Shown: one piece after another, positions 41,390 to 49,158 of the stretch
How the letters are laid out: every line of letters begins with the position of its first letter
How positions within the stretch are numbered: the stretch's first letter is position 1
NCBI RefSeq assembly: GCF_002285795.1
Contig: NZ_CP022961.1
Coordinates: forward strand, 1,860,001 to 1,924,000
DNA length: 64,000 bases
Direction: 5' to 3'
Source of the DNA: Plantactinospora sp. KBS50
GTDB taxonomy: Bacteria > Actinomycetota > Actinomycetes > Mycobacteriales > Micromonosporaceae
Position numbers and translations under genes: made by a program
The notes under the pieces: generated by a model
The model's input: only the letters and a program-made list of their open reading frames with translations
Told to the model about the DNA's origin: nothing
The model's database searches: none

Positions 41390-41925
41390 TGCTGGCTCAG
41401 AGTATTGACCAGCGACTAGGAGAGGCTGCATCCTTCCTGGATAGTAAGTCAATTCCACTCGGAGCCGATTTTCGGCCAACGCTGTGGGGTCAGCTCGCCA
41501 GATGTGTAGCGATGGTTGTCGTCATTGGTCCCAGATGGCTCGTTCCCGACGCGGATGGCGAACGCCGCGTAGATCGCACTGACGATTTCGTACGGCAGGA
41601 AATCGAATTCGCTCTCCAGATCGGACTTCCGATCATTCCTGTGCTGGTGGGCGGCGCTACGAAGCCTTCCGACGGCGTTCTGCCGGAGTCGCTCGCCGCG
41701 CTCGAGCACCGCCAGTACCTCACTCTGCGTCATCGGAGTGCGGACCGGGACCTCAGATGCCTGCTCGACCGACTCGAGGAGCTTGTCGTGGCGAGCAGCG
41801 GTCCCGGCGCCGGCGCCAAGCAGTCGGACAAACCACCTGCGGCCGGTGGTATTACCTTCAACGGCCGTGTACGAGTGGGCGGAGACATCGTCAACGGCTC
41901 CAAGTACGTGACCCGGGATGAGTGA
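41335..41925 (+). CDS. TIR-domain protein, first gene of a three-gene conflict-like operon
   Basis: 196 residues. Residues 1-150 form a bacterial TIR domain: KVFISYRNNDDPSAA, box-2-like DSKSIPLGADFRPTLWGQL, MVVVIGPRWL, and DDFVRQEIEFALQIGLPIIPVLVGG with the candidate catalytic Glu at 89 (VRQEI). Bacterial TIRs of this kind cleave NAD+ or make cADPR-type signals. After a Gly/Ala/Lys spacer the protein ends in GGITFNGRVRVGGDIVNGSKYV, a short beta motif. A variant of that motif is found near the N terminus of the next gene product. The gene overlaps the next one by eight bases. It has TIR_2-type relatives in actinobacterial NTPase-linked immunity modules; a toxic effector role is inferred. Confidence 0.88.
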   Translation: MAKVFISYRNNDDPSAAVMLAQSIDQRLGEAASFLDSKSIPLGADFRPTLWGQLARCVAMVVVIGPRWLVPDADGERRVDRTDDFVRQEIEFALQIGLPIIPVLVGGATKPSDGVLPESLAALEHRQYLTLRHRSADRDLRCLLDRLEELVVASSGPGAGAKQSDKPPAAGGITFNGRVRVGGDIVNGSKYVTRDE

Positions 41926-44152
41926 GGGGCCGGGTCCCACTGCGGACGACCCTGGACCGGACGCGGGGGCCCCAGGCCGGGAGACGGCCACCCCTGCCGG
42001 CACCGAGAACGCGGCCCCAGGCGTGGGCCGTGAGACCGGCGGCGCGGGCGGGGTGAACGGTCGCGCCGGACCGGCCGGTATGGGAACCTCGCTGGGCGAC
42101 GCGACGACGACTGACCCTGGAGGCGCGACTCGGCGTCAACAGTGGTTGGAAGAAGCTGAACGGGTGCTGATTCAGGGCGACCTGGTCGGCGGCGACAAGT
42201 ACATGATCTCTTTCGGTCGGAGCGAGACACCCGCGCGGATGCGCCGTCTGTCTCCCCTGTTGCTTGAGGCGGCCCGCGTCGCGTTCGTACCGCCCCGAGA
42301 CATGGGGAAGTTGCTGGCCGACTTCAAGGCCCGAAGCACCTCCCTCCTGCAGGCCCCGGCCGGCCACGGCAGAACGACTCTCGCAATCAGGCTGCTGCTG
42401 GAGGCAGCCCAGGACACGATCTACGTTCTGGATCCAGCCGTGGATCTCGCGCAGCTCGCCGATGCAATCGAGGTGGAACAGCGGCAGCCCGACGACCGGC
42501 TCAGGGGCGCCGGACTCGTAGTCGAGCCCGAGGCGGCGACGCCTGTCTCCGGGCGTCAACTGCGAAACCTGGACCACCTCCTCATGGAGGCTAAGGCTCG
42601 GCTCGTCATCATCGTCGGGCCCGATACCCGGCTCGCGGACGAGGAGGCGCTCGACCACCGCCTTCCAGCGTTCGACCCCCCGACGCATCGGGCAATTGTC
42701 GAGAGCCATCTGCGCTGGCGCCTCGGCTACCGGGCGGAGCAAGTGCTTGACCAGGACGGGATGGGCCCGGCCATCGACGACCTGGTGCCGCAGCTGCCGC
42801 GCAGGCGGGCAGCTACTTTCGCCGAACTCGTCCAGCGCGCCACCGAAGACGGCAAGACCAATATAACGCTCGTGCGAGACAGGATGGCGCGACGGAACGC
42901 CGACGACTTCACCATCTGGCTCGACGGGTTCACCGACCGCGAGGACATCTGCTTCGCCGTCGCGCTTGCGGTACTCGACGGGATGCCCCACCAAACGGTG
43001 ACGGAGGCGGGCAGAGTGCTGCTGTCGGAACTAGACACCACGAGAAACAAGCCGACAGACCTCAGTCGGGCCGGTGCCGGGGACCGGCTGGACGAGTTCC
43101 GCGCGTGCCAGCGGGAGGTGTATGCCCGAGACTCCTTTGGCCGCACCGTCGTCCACGCCGTCGAATATTCCGAACGGACATATCCCCGGCGCGTCATCCA
43201 GCACTTCTGGGGCCGATCCGGATTCACCGAGGCCATCACCGCCTGGTTGCTCGAACTGGCGTCGGCCAAGGAACAGCCGGAGCGCGTCCGGATTCGCGCT
43301 GCGACAGCCCTCGGGCTACTTGCCATCCAAAACTTCGACTATCTGCACCACCGCATGTTCGCCCCCTGGGCCCGGGACGACGACAACCTTCGGCGCGAGG
43401 CGGTCGCGAACGCCCTACGGGTGCCAACGACGACCGCCTCCACGGAGGCGAACGTCATGCGTCTCGTCGAGGAATGGCACGGAGGAGTCCGAGGCAGTAC
43501 GCAGACGCAGGCAACGGCGGCCCGTGCCTACGGCGTGAGCCTCGCCTCGAGCAACCCGACGTGGTTGATCGACCGGCTCGGCAGGCTTGCCGTCATCGAC
43601 AAGCACGAGGTCAGAACCTCTGTAGGACGCAGCCTCTCCGATCTCGCCGGTCGGGATGACTGCCGCCTCGCAGGCCCGATCATGATGACTCTGTGCGACT
43701 GGTTGCCCAACTACCGGCGCGAACCGGCAGCGCAGTGGGCATTCCTCGAAGCGGCACTGTCGCTGATCGCCGAGATGGGTGACGACGATCGCGGAGCGCC
43801 GAAGTTGTGGCCGGTCCTGCTCGTCCTTGCAGACCGTGACCAAGGGCTGCGGGTCAGGCTGCGTCTCTTGTGGGCAGATGCCCTAGAGTCCTGGACCTTC
43901 GGCGACGCAGCCGCCGCGGCCCTCACCGACTGGGCCGTCATGGCGGAAAAAAACCAGACGATGCGACGGGCATTCACATATCTGATCGGCGCAATACATC
44001 AGCAGTCCGAGCGGATGCAGCACATCGTACGCCATCTGGTCGAACAGTGGCACAGCCCTGATCACCTACAACCACTGACAACTACCGCGACCGCCGTCAA
44101 AGGCTACCTCGACCAGCTAGAGACTAACACCACGAACCTGGAGCAGACGTAA
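41918..44152 (+). CDS. Large P-loop NTPase with HEAT-like helical region, partner of TIR
   Basis: 744 residues (an internal Met at 55 could be the start). A Gly/Pro-rich N terminus leads to VLIQGDLVGGDKYMISFG (residues 84-100), matching the motif at the end of the TIR protein. The P-loop is LLQAPAGHGRTTLAIRLLLEA (147-153), with Arg where Lys is usual. IYVLDPAVDLAQLADAIE and ARLVIIVGPDTRLADEE follow as strand motifs (Walker B-like, without the usual DE). The region 300-740 is alpha-helical with repeat-like blocks (RIRAATALGLLAIQNFDYLHH, DDDNLRREAVANALRVP, EVRTSVGRSLSDLAGRDD), like HEAT repeats in STAND-type sensors. It overlaps TIR by eight bases and the next gene by one. A sensor/switch role is likely; the exact NTPase class is not settled. 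Confidence 0.75.
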   Translation: MSEGPGPTADDPGPDAGAPGRETATPAGTENAAPGVGRETGGAGGVNGRAGPAGMGTSLGDATTTDPGGATRRQQWLEEAERVLIQGDLVGGDKYMISFGRSETPARMRRLSPLLLEAARVAFVPPRDMGKLLADFKARSTSLLQAPAGHGRTTLAIRLLLEAAQDTIYVLDPAVDLAQLADAIEVEQRQPDDRLRGAGLVVEPEAATPVSGRQLRNLDHLLMEAKARLVIIVGPDTRLADEEALDHRLPAFDPPTHRAIVESHLRWRLGYRAEQVLDQDGMGPAIDDLVPQLPRRRAATFAELVQRATEDGKTNITLVRDRMARRNADDFTIWLDGFTDREDICFAVALAVLDGMPHQTVTEAGRVLLSELDTTRNKPTDLSRAGAGDRLDEFRACQREVYARDSFGRTVVHAVEYSERTYPRRVIQHFWGRSGFTEAITAWLLELASAKEQPERVRIRAATALGLLAIQNFDYLHHRMFAPWARDDDNLRREAVANALRVPTTTASTEANVMRLVEEWHGGVRGSTQTQATAARAYGVSLASSNPTWLIDRLGRLAVIDKHEVRTSVGRSLSDLAGRDDCRLAGPIMMTLCDWLPNYRREPAAQWAFLEAALSLIAEMGDDDRGAPKLWPVLLVLADRDQGLRVRLRLLWADALESWTFGDAAAAALTDWAVMAEKNQTMRRAFTYLIGAIHQQSERMQHIVRHLVEQWHSPDHLQPLTTTATAVKGYLDQLETNTTNLEQT

Positions 44153-45207
44153 TGGCACGTGGATTCCAGCCAATCATTCGCTCGACACCTATCGCCTGGC
44201 CCGGCTGGCAGCGTACCCCTGACTCACGACCAGGGGTGGCCATCGTGTACTCGAACGCCGCGGGCGAGGTGACCGACCCGAAGACCGTCCGCTTCACATG
44301 GAGGCGCCAGGCATCGCTATTCGCCTGGACGCGACACGAGATAGACGTGGCCGATCACCGGCGGATCGCGAAACTGGGCGGACTGGACCTGCCAACCGCA
44401 AGGCACGCCCATCATCTGGAGGCGACACTGAATATCGGATTCCGAGTGACGGATCCGGCCGAGGTGGTACGCCGCAATATCACCTATGGCGCCTCCGCGA
44501 TCCTCAACTACGTCACAGACGCGCTGAGGGCCACGGTCCGGGAATTCGAAATCGATGAGGCACACCTCGCCGAGGAGCGGTTCAACCACGAACACGCCGA
44601 CGGTATCGCCCTTCCTGAAGGAATCAGAATCTACCACGTCAGCGCACAGCTCGCCCCCGATCTCGCCGCACGTCAGTACCTGGCTGACCGCAGAGATTCG
44701 CAACGCCATAGGGAAATCGAAGCCGAGCGGCACGAGCAGGCCAAGCTCGCCACCATGCGAGCAAACGAGATCCGGAGAATCGAACATCGCGGCGAGCTGG
44801 AAAGACACAAAGAAGCCCTTTCGGCACTTCGTGGACTGGACCTGGACCCCTACCAGCTACTACTCGCGCACGTGGCCGAAAATCCGAAGGACGCGGAAGG
44901 GACCTTCGACCTCATCATGCAGGTCTGGAAGGCTGGAATCGATCGCGATGAAGCACGCGACGTGCGCTCGTCGGAGCTACTGACATATCTCATCGAGAAA
45001 GGCGTGATGCAGGCCGTCGACATCGAGCGGTTCAGGGACGAGCTGACCGATCGTATCCGTGAGGCAGTGTCACGCAAACGCCCTACCCCTGCTGGCTGGA
45101 CGGAACCTCCCGTTCTCTCGCCGGTGAAACTGGGACCCGCGAGTACGGTGCCCCCGCCCCGGCCCGGCGCCGACGGCTCGTCAGTCAACGGAACCCGAAG
45201 TCTCTGA
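44152..45207 (+). CDS. SPFH/Band-7-like protein with coiled coil
   Basis: 351 residues. The ATG shares one base with the preceding TAA. Residues 30-200 resemble an SPFH (stomatin/prohibitin) domain: beta-rich TVRFTWRRQASLFAWTRHEIDV, LEATLNIGFRVTDPAEVVRRNI, then AILNYVTDALRATVREFEI and EGIRIYHVSAQLAPDLAARQYL. A charged coiled coil follows (about 190-240: HREIEAERHEQAKLATMRAN). No signal peptide or membrane helix is evident, so it would be a cytosolic or peripheral scaffold. SPFH proteins oligomerise in rings; linking one to a TIR/NTPase pair is uncommon. The family call is by pattern only and should be treated as tentative. Confidence 0.6.
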   Translation: MARGFQPIIRSTPIAWPGWQRTPDSRPGVAIVYSNAAGEVTDPKTVRFTWRRQASLFAWTRHEIDVADHRRIAKLGGLDLPTARHAHHLEATLNIGFRVTDPAEVVRRNITYGASAILNYVTDALRATVREFEIDEAHLAEERFNHEHADGIALPEGIRIYHVSAQLAPDLAARQYLADRRDSQRHREIEAERHEQAKLATMRANEIRRIEHRGELERHKEALSALRGLDLDPYQLLLAHVAENPKDAEGTFDLIMQVWKAGIDRDEARDVRSSELLTYLIEKGVMQAVDIERFRDELTDRIREAVSRKRPTPAGWTEPPVLSPVKLGPASTVPPPRPGADGSSVNGTRSL

Positions 45208-46289
45208 GCCTCGATCCACCGAAGCGGTTCGTCATGAGCGCGGTTGAATAATTTCGGTATTGGGTGATTCCGGGGCAGTGGGAGTCGGCCGATTACGTGA
45301 TCGGCTTGCTCCGGGGTAACTAATCAGGTCAGCTGGCTGCGGGTATCCATGGTCGGCCGGACGCCAGTTGGATGAGTGCGTCGAGCTGGTTGATGCCGTG
45401 TTTGCCGGCGGTGGCGAGGTAGGAACGCAGGTGGCAGAAGTGTTCGGCGCCGGTGAGGGTGCGCATGGCGCCGGAGATTTTCTGCCGGACTTTGACCATG
45501 CGGACTTCGCGTTCGGCGGCGTTGTTGTCGAACGGACATCGCCGAGGGTCCTGAGCGAAACGCAGGTAGTCGTCGATGCGTTCGCGCATCCTGCGGGCCA
45601 GGGCGTGCAGCTTCTTGCCGATCGGGGTGAGTTGACCGGCGTGGTCCTTGACTCCGATCAGCGCGGCGTGCCGGAACGACGCGACACCGGCGGCGAGAAT
45701 ATCGGCCGGGATGTGGTCCTCGCCAGCGAGGATGGCGGTCTCGGCGGCGGTTTTGAGGGCCAGCAATGAGCCTTTTCCAACCTGATCTTGCAGGTCAGTC
45801 CGGGTCGGCAGGGGTGCTGATCGATGAGGGCGAGGCTCCAGGTAGGACAGCAAATCGACCAAGACCCGATGCCCCGACCGGGAGCCTCGCCATGCTGTCC
45901 TACCCTGCCACGATCCCGTTGTCCAGCCAGGCCCTGAACCACCTCGCCGAACGCATCCGCGGCCACCGCCAGCAGCGCAGATCCCGGTGGAGGCGGCTGA
46001 CCCCGGGCCGCCAGGCACTACTCGCCCTGGCCCACCTGCGCAACGGCGACACCTACACCCGCCTCGCCGCCGGCTTCGAGATCGGCGTCGCGACCGCCTG
46101 GCGCTATGTTCAAGAAGCAATCGCCCTGCTCAGCGCTGCCGCCGAGGACCTGGACACCGCCATGCGGCGCATCCGGCAACTGGCCTACGCGATCCTGGAC
46201 GGCACGCTGATCCCGATCGACCGGGTCGCCGACCAGAAGCCGTACTACTCCGGCTGTGAGAATCTCTGTATGCCGCCTCGGGGTTCGGT

Positions 46290-46430
46290 CTGACCCGTAC
46301 TCTGGTTGGCCCTGTCGGTGCCCTGTGCTTGATCTGTCGACCGGGTTCTGTGGCGGTGCTTGCTGCCGCCGAGCCGGCGTGGCGTGTCCCGATAGGGGCC
46401 TTGCCGTTACAAGGCACCGTCACAGTCCTG
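46290..46430 (+). ncRNA. Candidate bridge RNA of the IS110 element
   Basis: The left non-coding end contains four segments that fit the bridge RNA model described for IS621. TACTCTGG (46298-46305) resembles the left target TACTCCGG (one C/U change, tolerated as a G-U pair). TGTGCTTG (46324-46331) is the exact complement of the right target CAAGCACA (47599-47606). ATAGGGGC (46392-46399) equals the element's own right end (47589-47596). TCACAG (46420-46425) is the complement of the left junction CTGTGA (46254-46259). The order target-loop then donor-loop is as expected. Boundaries are approximate. Confidence 0.72.
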
Positions 46431-46488
46431 ACCGCGGGCGCCGGCCCGGCGACGGCCACCGTTTCCGTTCCTCGATGAGAGAGCAGCC

Positions 46489-47583
46489 GTGACCATCATG
46501 CCGCAGGAAGGCCAGACTGAGACCGGCGACCACGAGGTGGTGTTGGGCGTCGATACCCACAAGGATGTGCACGTCGCGGTCGTGCTGACCACGTTGGGTG
46601 TGCTGCTGGCCGGTCGAGACTTCCCGACGACGAAGTCGGGCTACCGCGACATGGTGATGTGGGCACGCTCTTATGGCCCGCTGCGTCTGGCCGGGGTTGA
46701 GGGCACGGGATCGTACGGGGCAGGGCTGACCCGGCTGCTACGTGCAGCGGGCGTGCATGTCATCGAGGTCAATCGGCCGGACCGGTCCGTGCGGCGCCGG
46801 CGCGGCAAGAGCGATGCGGTGGATGCCGAGGCCGCCGCCCGGGCCGTCCTCGCCGGAGATGCGACCGCGCTGCCGAAGACCGCCGACGGGCTGGTCGAGG
46901 CGATGCGGATCTTCAAGACCGCGAAAGATTCGGCGGTCAAAGCCCGTGTCCAGGCCATCAACCAGCTCAAGGCCATCGTGGTCACTGCCGAGCCCGCACT
47001 GCGTGAAGCCCTCGCCTTGCTGAATACTTCCCGGCTGGTCGCGCGATGCTGCCAGCTCGACGTCGATGCCCAGGACGCCGTCACTGCGGCAAGCTTGTAC
47101 ACGCTACGACAGCTCGCCCGCCGCATCCAGCACCTCGAGACCGAAATCCGCGATCTGCAGCACCGCATCGCGGGCGCGGTGCAATCCACAGCACCAGAAC
47201 TGCTGCGGATCAGCGGCGTCGGCCCCGACACAGCCGCCACGCTACTGATCGCCGCCGGCGACAACCCAGGTCGGCTTGCCAGCGAGGCGTCCTTCGCCGC
47301 CCTTTGCGGAGTCAGTCCAGTCGAGGCGTCCTCGGGCAAGACCCAACGTCGACGACTCAACCGCGGAGGCCACCGCCAAGCCAACGCGGCGCTGTACCGA
47401 GCCGTGCTCATCGGACTGCGCTGGAACCCGAGAACGCGGGACTACATGCAGCGACGGACCGCCGAGGGTCTGTCCAAACGCGAGATCATCCGCTGCCTTA
47501 AGCGGTACCTCGCCCGCGCCATCTACCGGATCATCATCGCCTCAATGACCCCGACAACACCGCCACAGCCCTCTACGGCTTGA
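46489..47583 (+). CDS. IS110-family transposase (DEDD recombinase)
   Basis: 364 residues from a GTG at 46489. The RuvC-like DEDD domain starts VVLGVDTHKDVHVAVV (first Asp), followed by LAGVEGTGSYGAGLTRLL (Glu) and RRRGKSDAVDAEAAARAVL (Asp pair). The C-terminal Tnp domain has LLRISGVGPDTAATLLIAAGD and FAALCGVSPVEASSGKTQRR with the conserved Ser. Full length for the family and undamaged. It recombines donor and target using a guide RNA made from the element's left end. Confidence 0.95.
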   Translation: MTIMPQEGQTETGDHEVVLGVDTHKDVHVAVVLTTLGVLLAGRDFPTTKSGYRDMVMWARSYGPLRLAGVEGTGSYGAGLTRLLRAAGVHVIEVNRPDRSVRRRRGKSDAVDAEAAARAVLAGDATALPKTADGLVEAMRIFKTAKDSAVKARVQAINQLKAIVVTAEPALREALALLNTSRLVARCCQLDVDAQDAVTAASLYTLRQLARRIQHLETEIRDLQHRIAGAVQSTAPELLRISGVGPDTAATLLIAAGDNPGRLASEASFAALCGVSPVEASSGKTQRRRLNRGGHRQANAALYRAVLIGLRWNPRTRDYMQRRTAEGLSKREIIRCLKRYLARAIYRIIIASMTPTTPPQPSTA

Positions 47584-49158
47584 CATACATAGGGGCATCA
47601 AGCACAAACGTCACGGCGTGAACGTGCAGGTCATCGCGGATGCGGCAGGGCGTCTCGTCTGGGCATCGGCCGCGCTGCCCGGTTCAACGCATGACCTGAC
47701 CGCCGCCCGCACCCACGACATCATCGAAGCCTTGACCAGCGCCGACGTGATGACCTTCGCGGACAAGGGCTACCAGGGCGCCCGCGGCAGCCTGCGCACC
47801 CCATTCAAGCGGCGCCGCTTCCGGCCGAAGCTGTCACGCCGGCAGAAGGCGGTCAACCGGGCGCACGCGAAGATCCGCGCCCGCGGTGAGCGCGCGATCG
47901 CCACGCTCAAGACCTGGAAGATCCTGGTCAAGCTGCGCTGCTGCCCACGCCGCGCCACCGCGATCGTGCAGGCCATCCTCGTCCTGCACCACGTCGAAGC
48001 CGCCCGCTACGCAGGATGAAAAAGGCTCAATGCCCGGATGCCTTGTTCAGCCCAGGTCGCTGCCGGGTCGAGTTCACCCGCGGCGACGAGCTCGCGTAGC
48101 AGATGCGAGCAGCACAACGCGTGAGTCACGTTCGGGTAGCAGTCATACGGCGCCCACGCGTCGTGCACGGCGATCCCGGCGAACACCGGCAGGACCCCGC
48201 CGGCGTTCATGGCCTCCCGGCCCCGTTTCGGGTGCACGTAGAGCAAGCTGTACTTACCGGTCGACGCGGAGTGGACCCAGTGCAGGCGGCCCGCGACCCT
48301 GAACCCGGTCTCGTCGAAATGCACCAGCTGAGCGCCGGCCAGAGCGGCACGCAGGGCGGCGAGGAAGTCACCATCGAGCCGGCGGGCCGCGCGGGCGGCC
48401 ATCGCGGCGACGCTGCCTTGCGAGATCGGCACCCCGAACAGATCCGCGACCGCCTGCGCGACACGTTTCTGCGCCCCGAACTGCGCGACCAGCAGATACA
48501 CCACCACGGCGGTCAGGCGAGGTCCGTACTGCACCGGCGCGTCCACGCCCTGCGGGGCCTTGCCGCAGGTCACCGTCGCGCATCCGCAACGGCGAGCCAC
48601 CAGATGATGCTCGACGACGCGGGCCTTCACCTCGGGAATCTCGAACACCTGACGGCGTGTCACCGCCACGACCGTGGCGTCGGCGAGCCCGTCACCACAC
48701 CCGGCACACACGGCCGGCTCATGCCGCACGATCTCGTCCGGGACCTCGACCTGCCGCAGGGTGCGTCCCTCATGCCCGCCCTGGCCACCCACGCGCCGCC
48801 CCGAACGACCCCGCAACGACTTCGGTGAGGGCTTGTCCAAACCCTGCGCCGAGGGCGGCATGTTCGAGTTCCGCGGGGTCTGACCCAACCGGCGCCGCAA
48901 CTCAGCGTTCTCCGCTTCCAGGGCCTCGATCCGGACATCACGCGCCGCGACAGCCTTCTCCAACGCGACGAGCCGCTCCAACAACTCCACGATGGACGGC
49001 ATCTCGGGCATCCTGACATCCTGCCCGACCACCCCACCAAGATCAAACCAGCGTACGACCAACGACCTGATTAGTTACGCTCCGGGGTGGTCGGTGGGGG
49101 CTGGGGTGGGGTTCGTGGCCTGTGGGTGGGCCGCCTGGTTTCGGTTGGTATGAGGTGC

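Larger units (their letters stand above)
46255..47598 (+). mobile_element. IS110-family element, intact
   Basis: About 1344 bases inserted between TACTCCGG-C and AAGCACA of the IS5-like transposase gene without a target duplication, as known for IS110. A 234-base non-coding left end precedes the transposase, and only about 15 bases follow it, the layout of the IS110 (not IS1111) group. Confidence 0.88.
45892..48019 (+). pseudogene. IS5-like transposase, split by IS110
   Basis: The N-terminal part (MLSYPATIPLSSQALNHLAE to DQKPYYSG) has the helix-turn-helix of HTH_Tnp_4 (TRLAAGFEIGVATAWRYVQEA) and AILDGTLIPIDRV with the first Asp of the DDE_4 domain. The C-terminal part resumes at 47599 with KHKRHGVNVQVIADAAGRLVW, PGSTHDLTAARTH, FADKGYQGARG and NRAHAKIRARGERAIATLKTW. 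Deleting the IS110 rejoins YYSGKHKRHG exactly. All catalytic blocks remain, so inactivation by IS110 is recent. Confidence 0.9.
45768..48028 (+). mobile_element. IS5-like (DDE_4) element nested in IS66 and interrupted by IS110
   Basis: Terminal inverted repeats GAGCCTTTTCCAACCTG (left) and GAGCCTTTTTCATCCTG (right, read on the other strand) define the ends. Both are flanked by AAT (45765-45767 and 48029-48031). The inner IS110 occupies 46255-47598. Confidence 0.85.
45329..49011 (-). pseudogene. IS66 transposase TnpC, split by insertion
   Basis: The N-terminal part (from the ATG at 49011, MPEMPSIVELLERLVALEKA) has a coiled coil, QTPRNSNMPPSAQGLDKP, the zinc motif CAGCGDGL...RRCGCATVTCG, and LVHFDETGFRVAGRLHWVHSAST containing the first catalytic Asp. 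It ends at GIRAL where the inner IS begins. The C-terminal part resumes at LLALKTAAETAIL and contains CPFDNNAAEREVRMVKVRQKISG with the final Glu and RSYLATAGKHGINQLDAL. Removal of the inner IS with one copy of its 3-bp duplication rejoins RALLALK in frame. The accessory TnpA and TnpB genes of some IS66 elements are absent. Confidence 0.9.
45316..49078 (-). mobile_element. IS66-family element, interrupted by a nested IS
   Basis: The ends are GTAACTAATCAGGTC (45316-45330) and its exact complement (49064-49078). The direct repeat GCTCCGGG flanks both sides (45308-45315 and 49079-49086), the 8-bp duplication typical of IS66. The transposase is split by a 2.26-kb insertion at 45768-48028. Confidence 0.93.

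Noticed and set aside
46640-47411. Minus-strand frame opposite the IS110 transposase
   Set aside because: Ser/Arg/Ala-rich shadow; the sense strand has all DEDD motifs.
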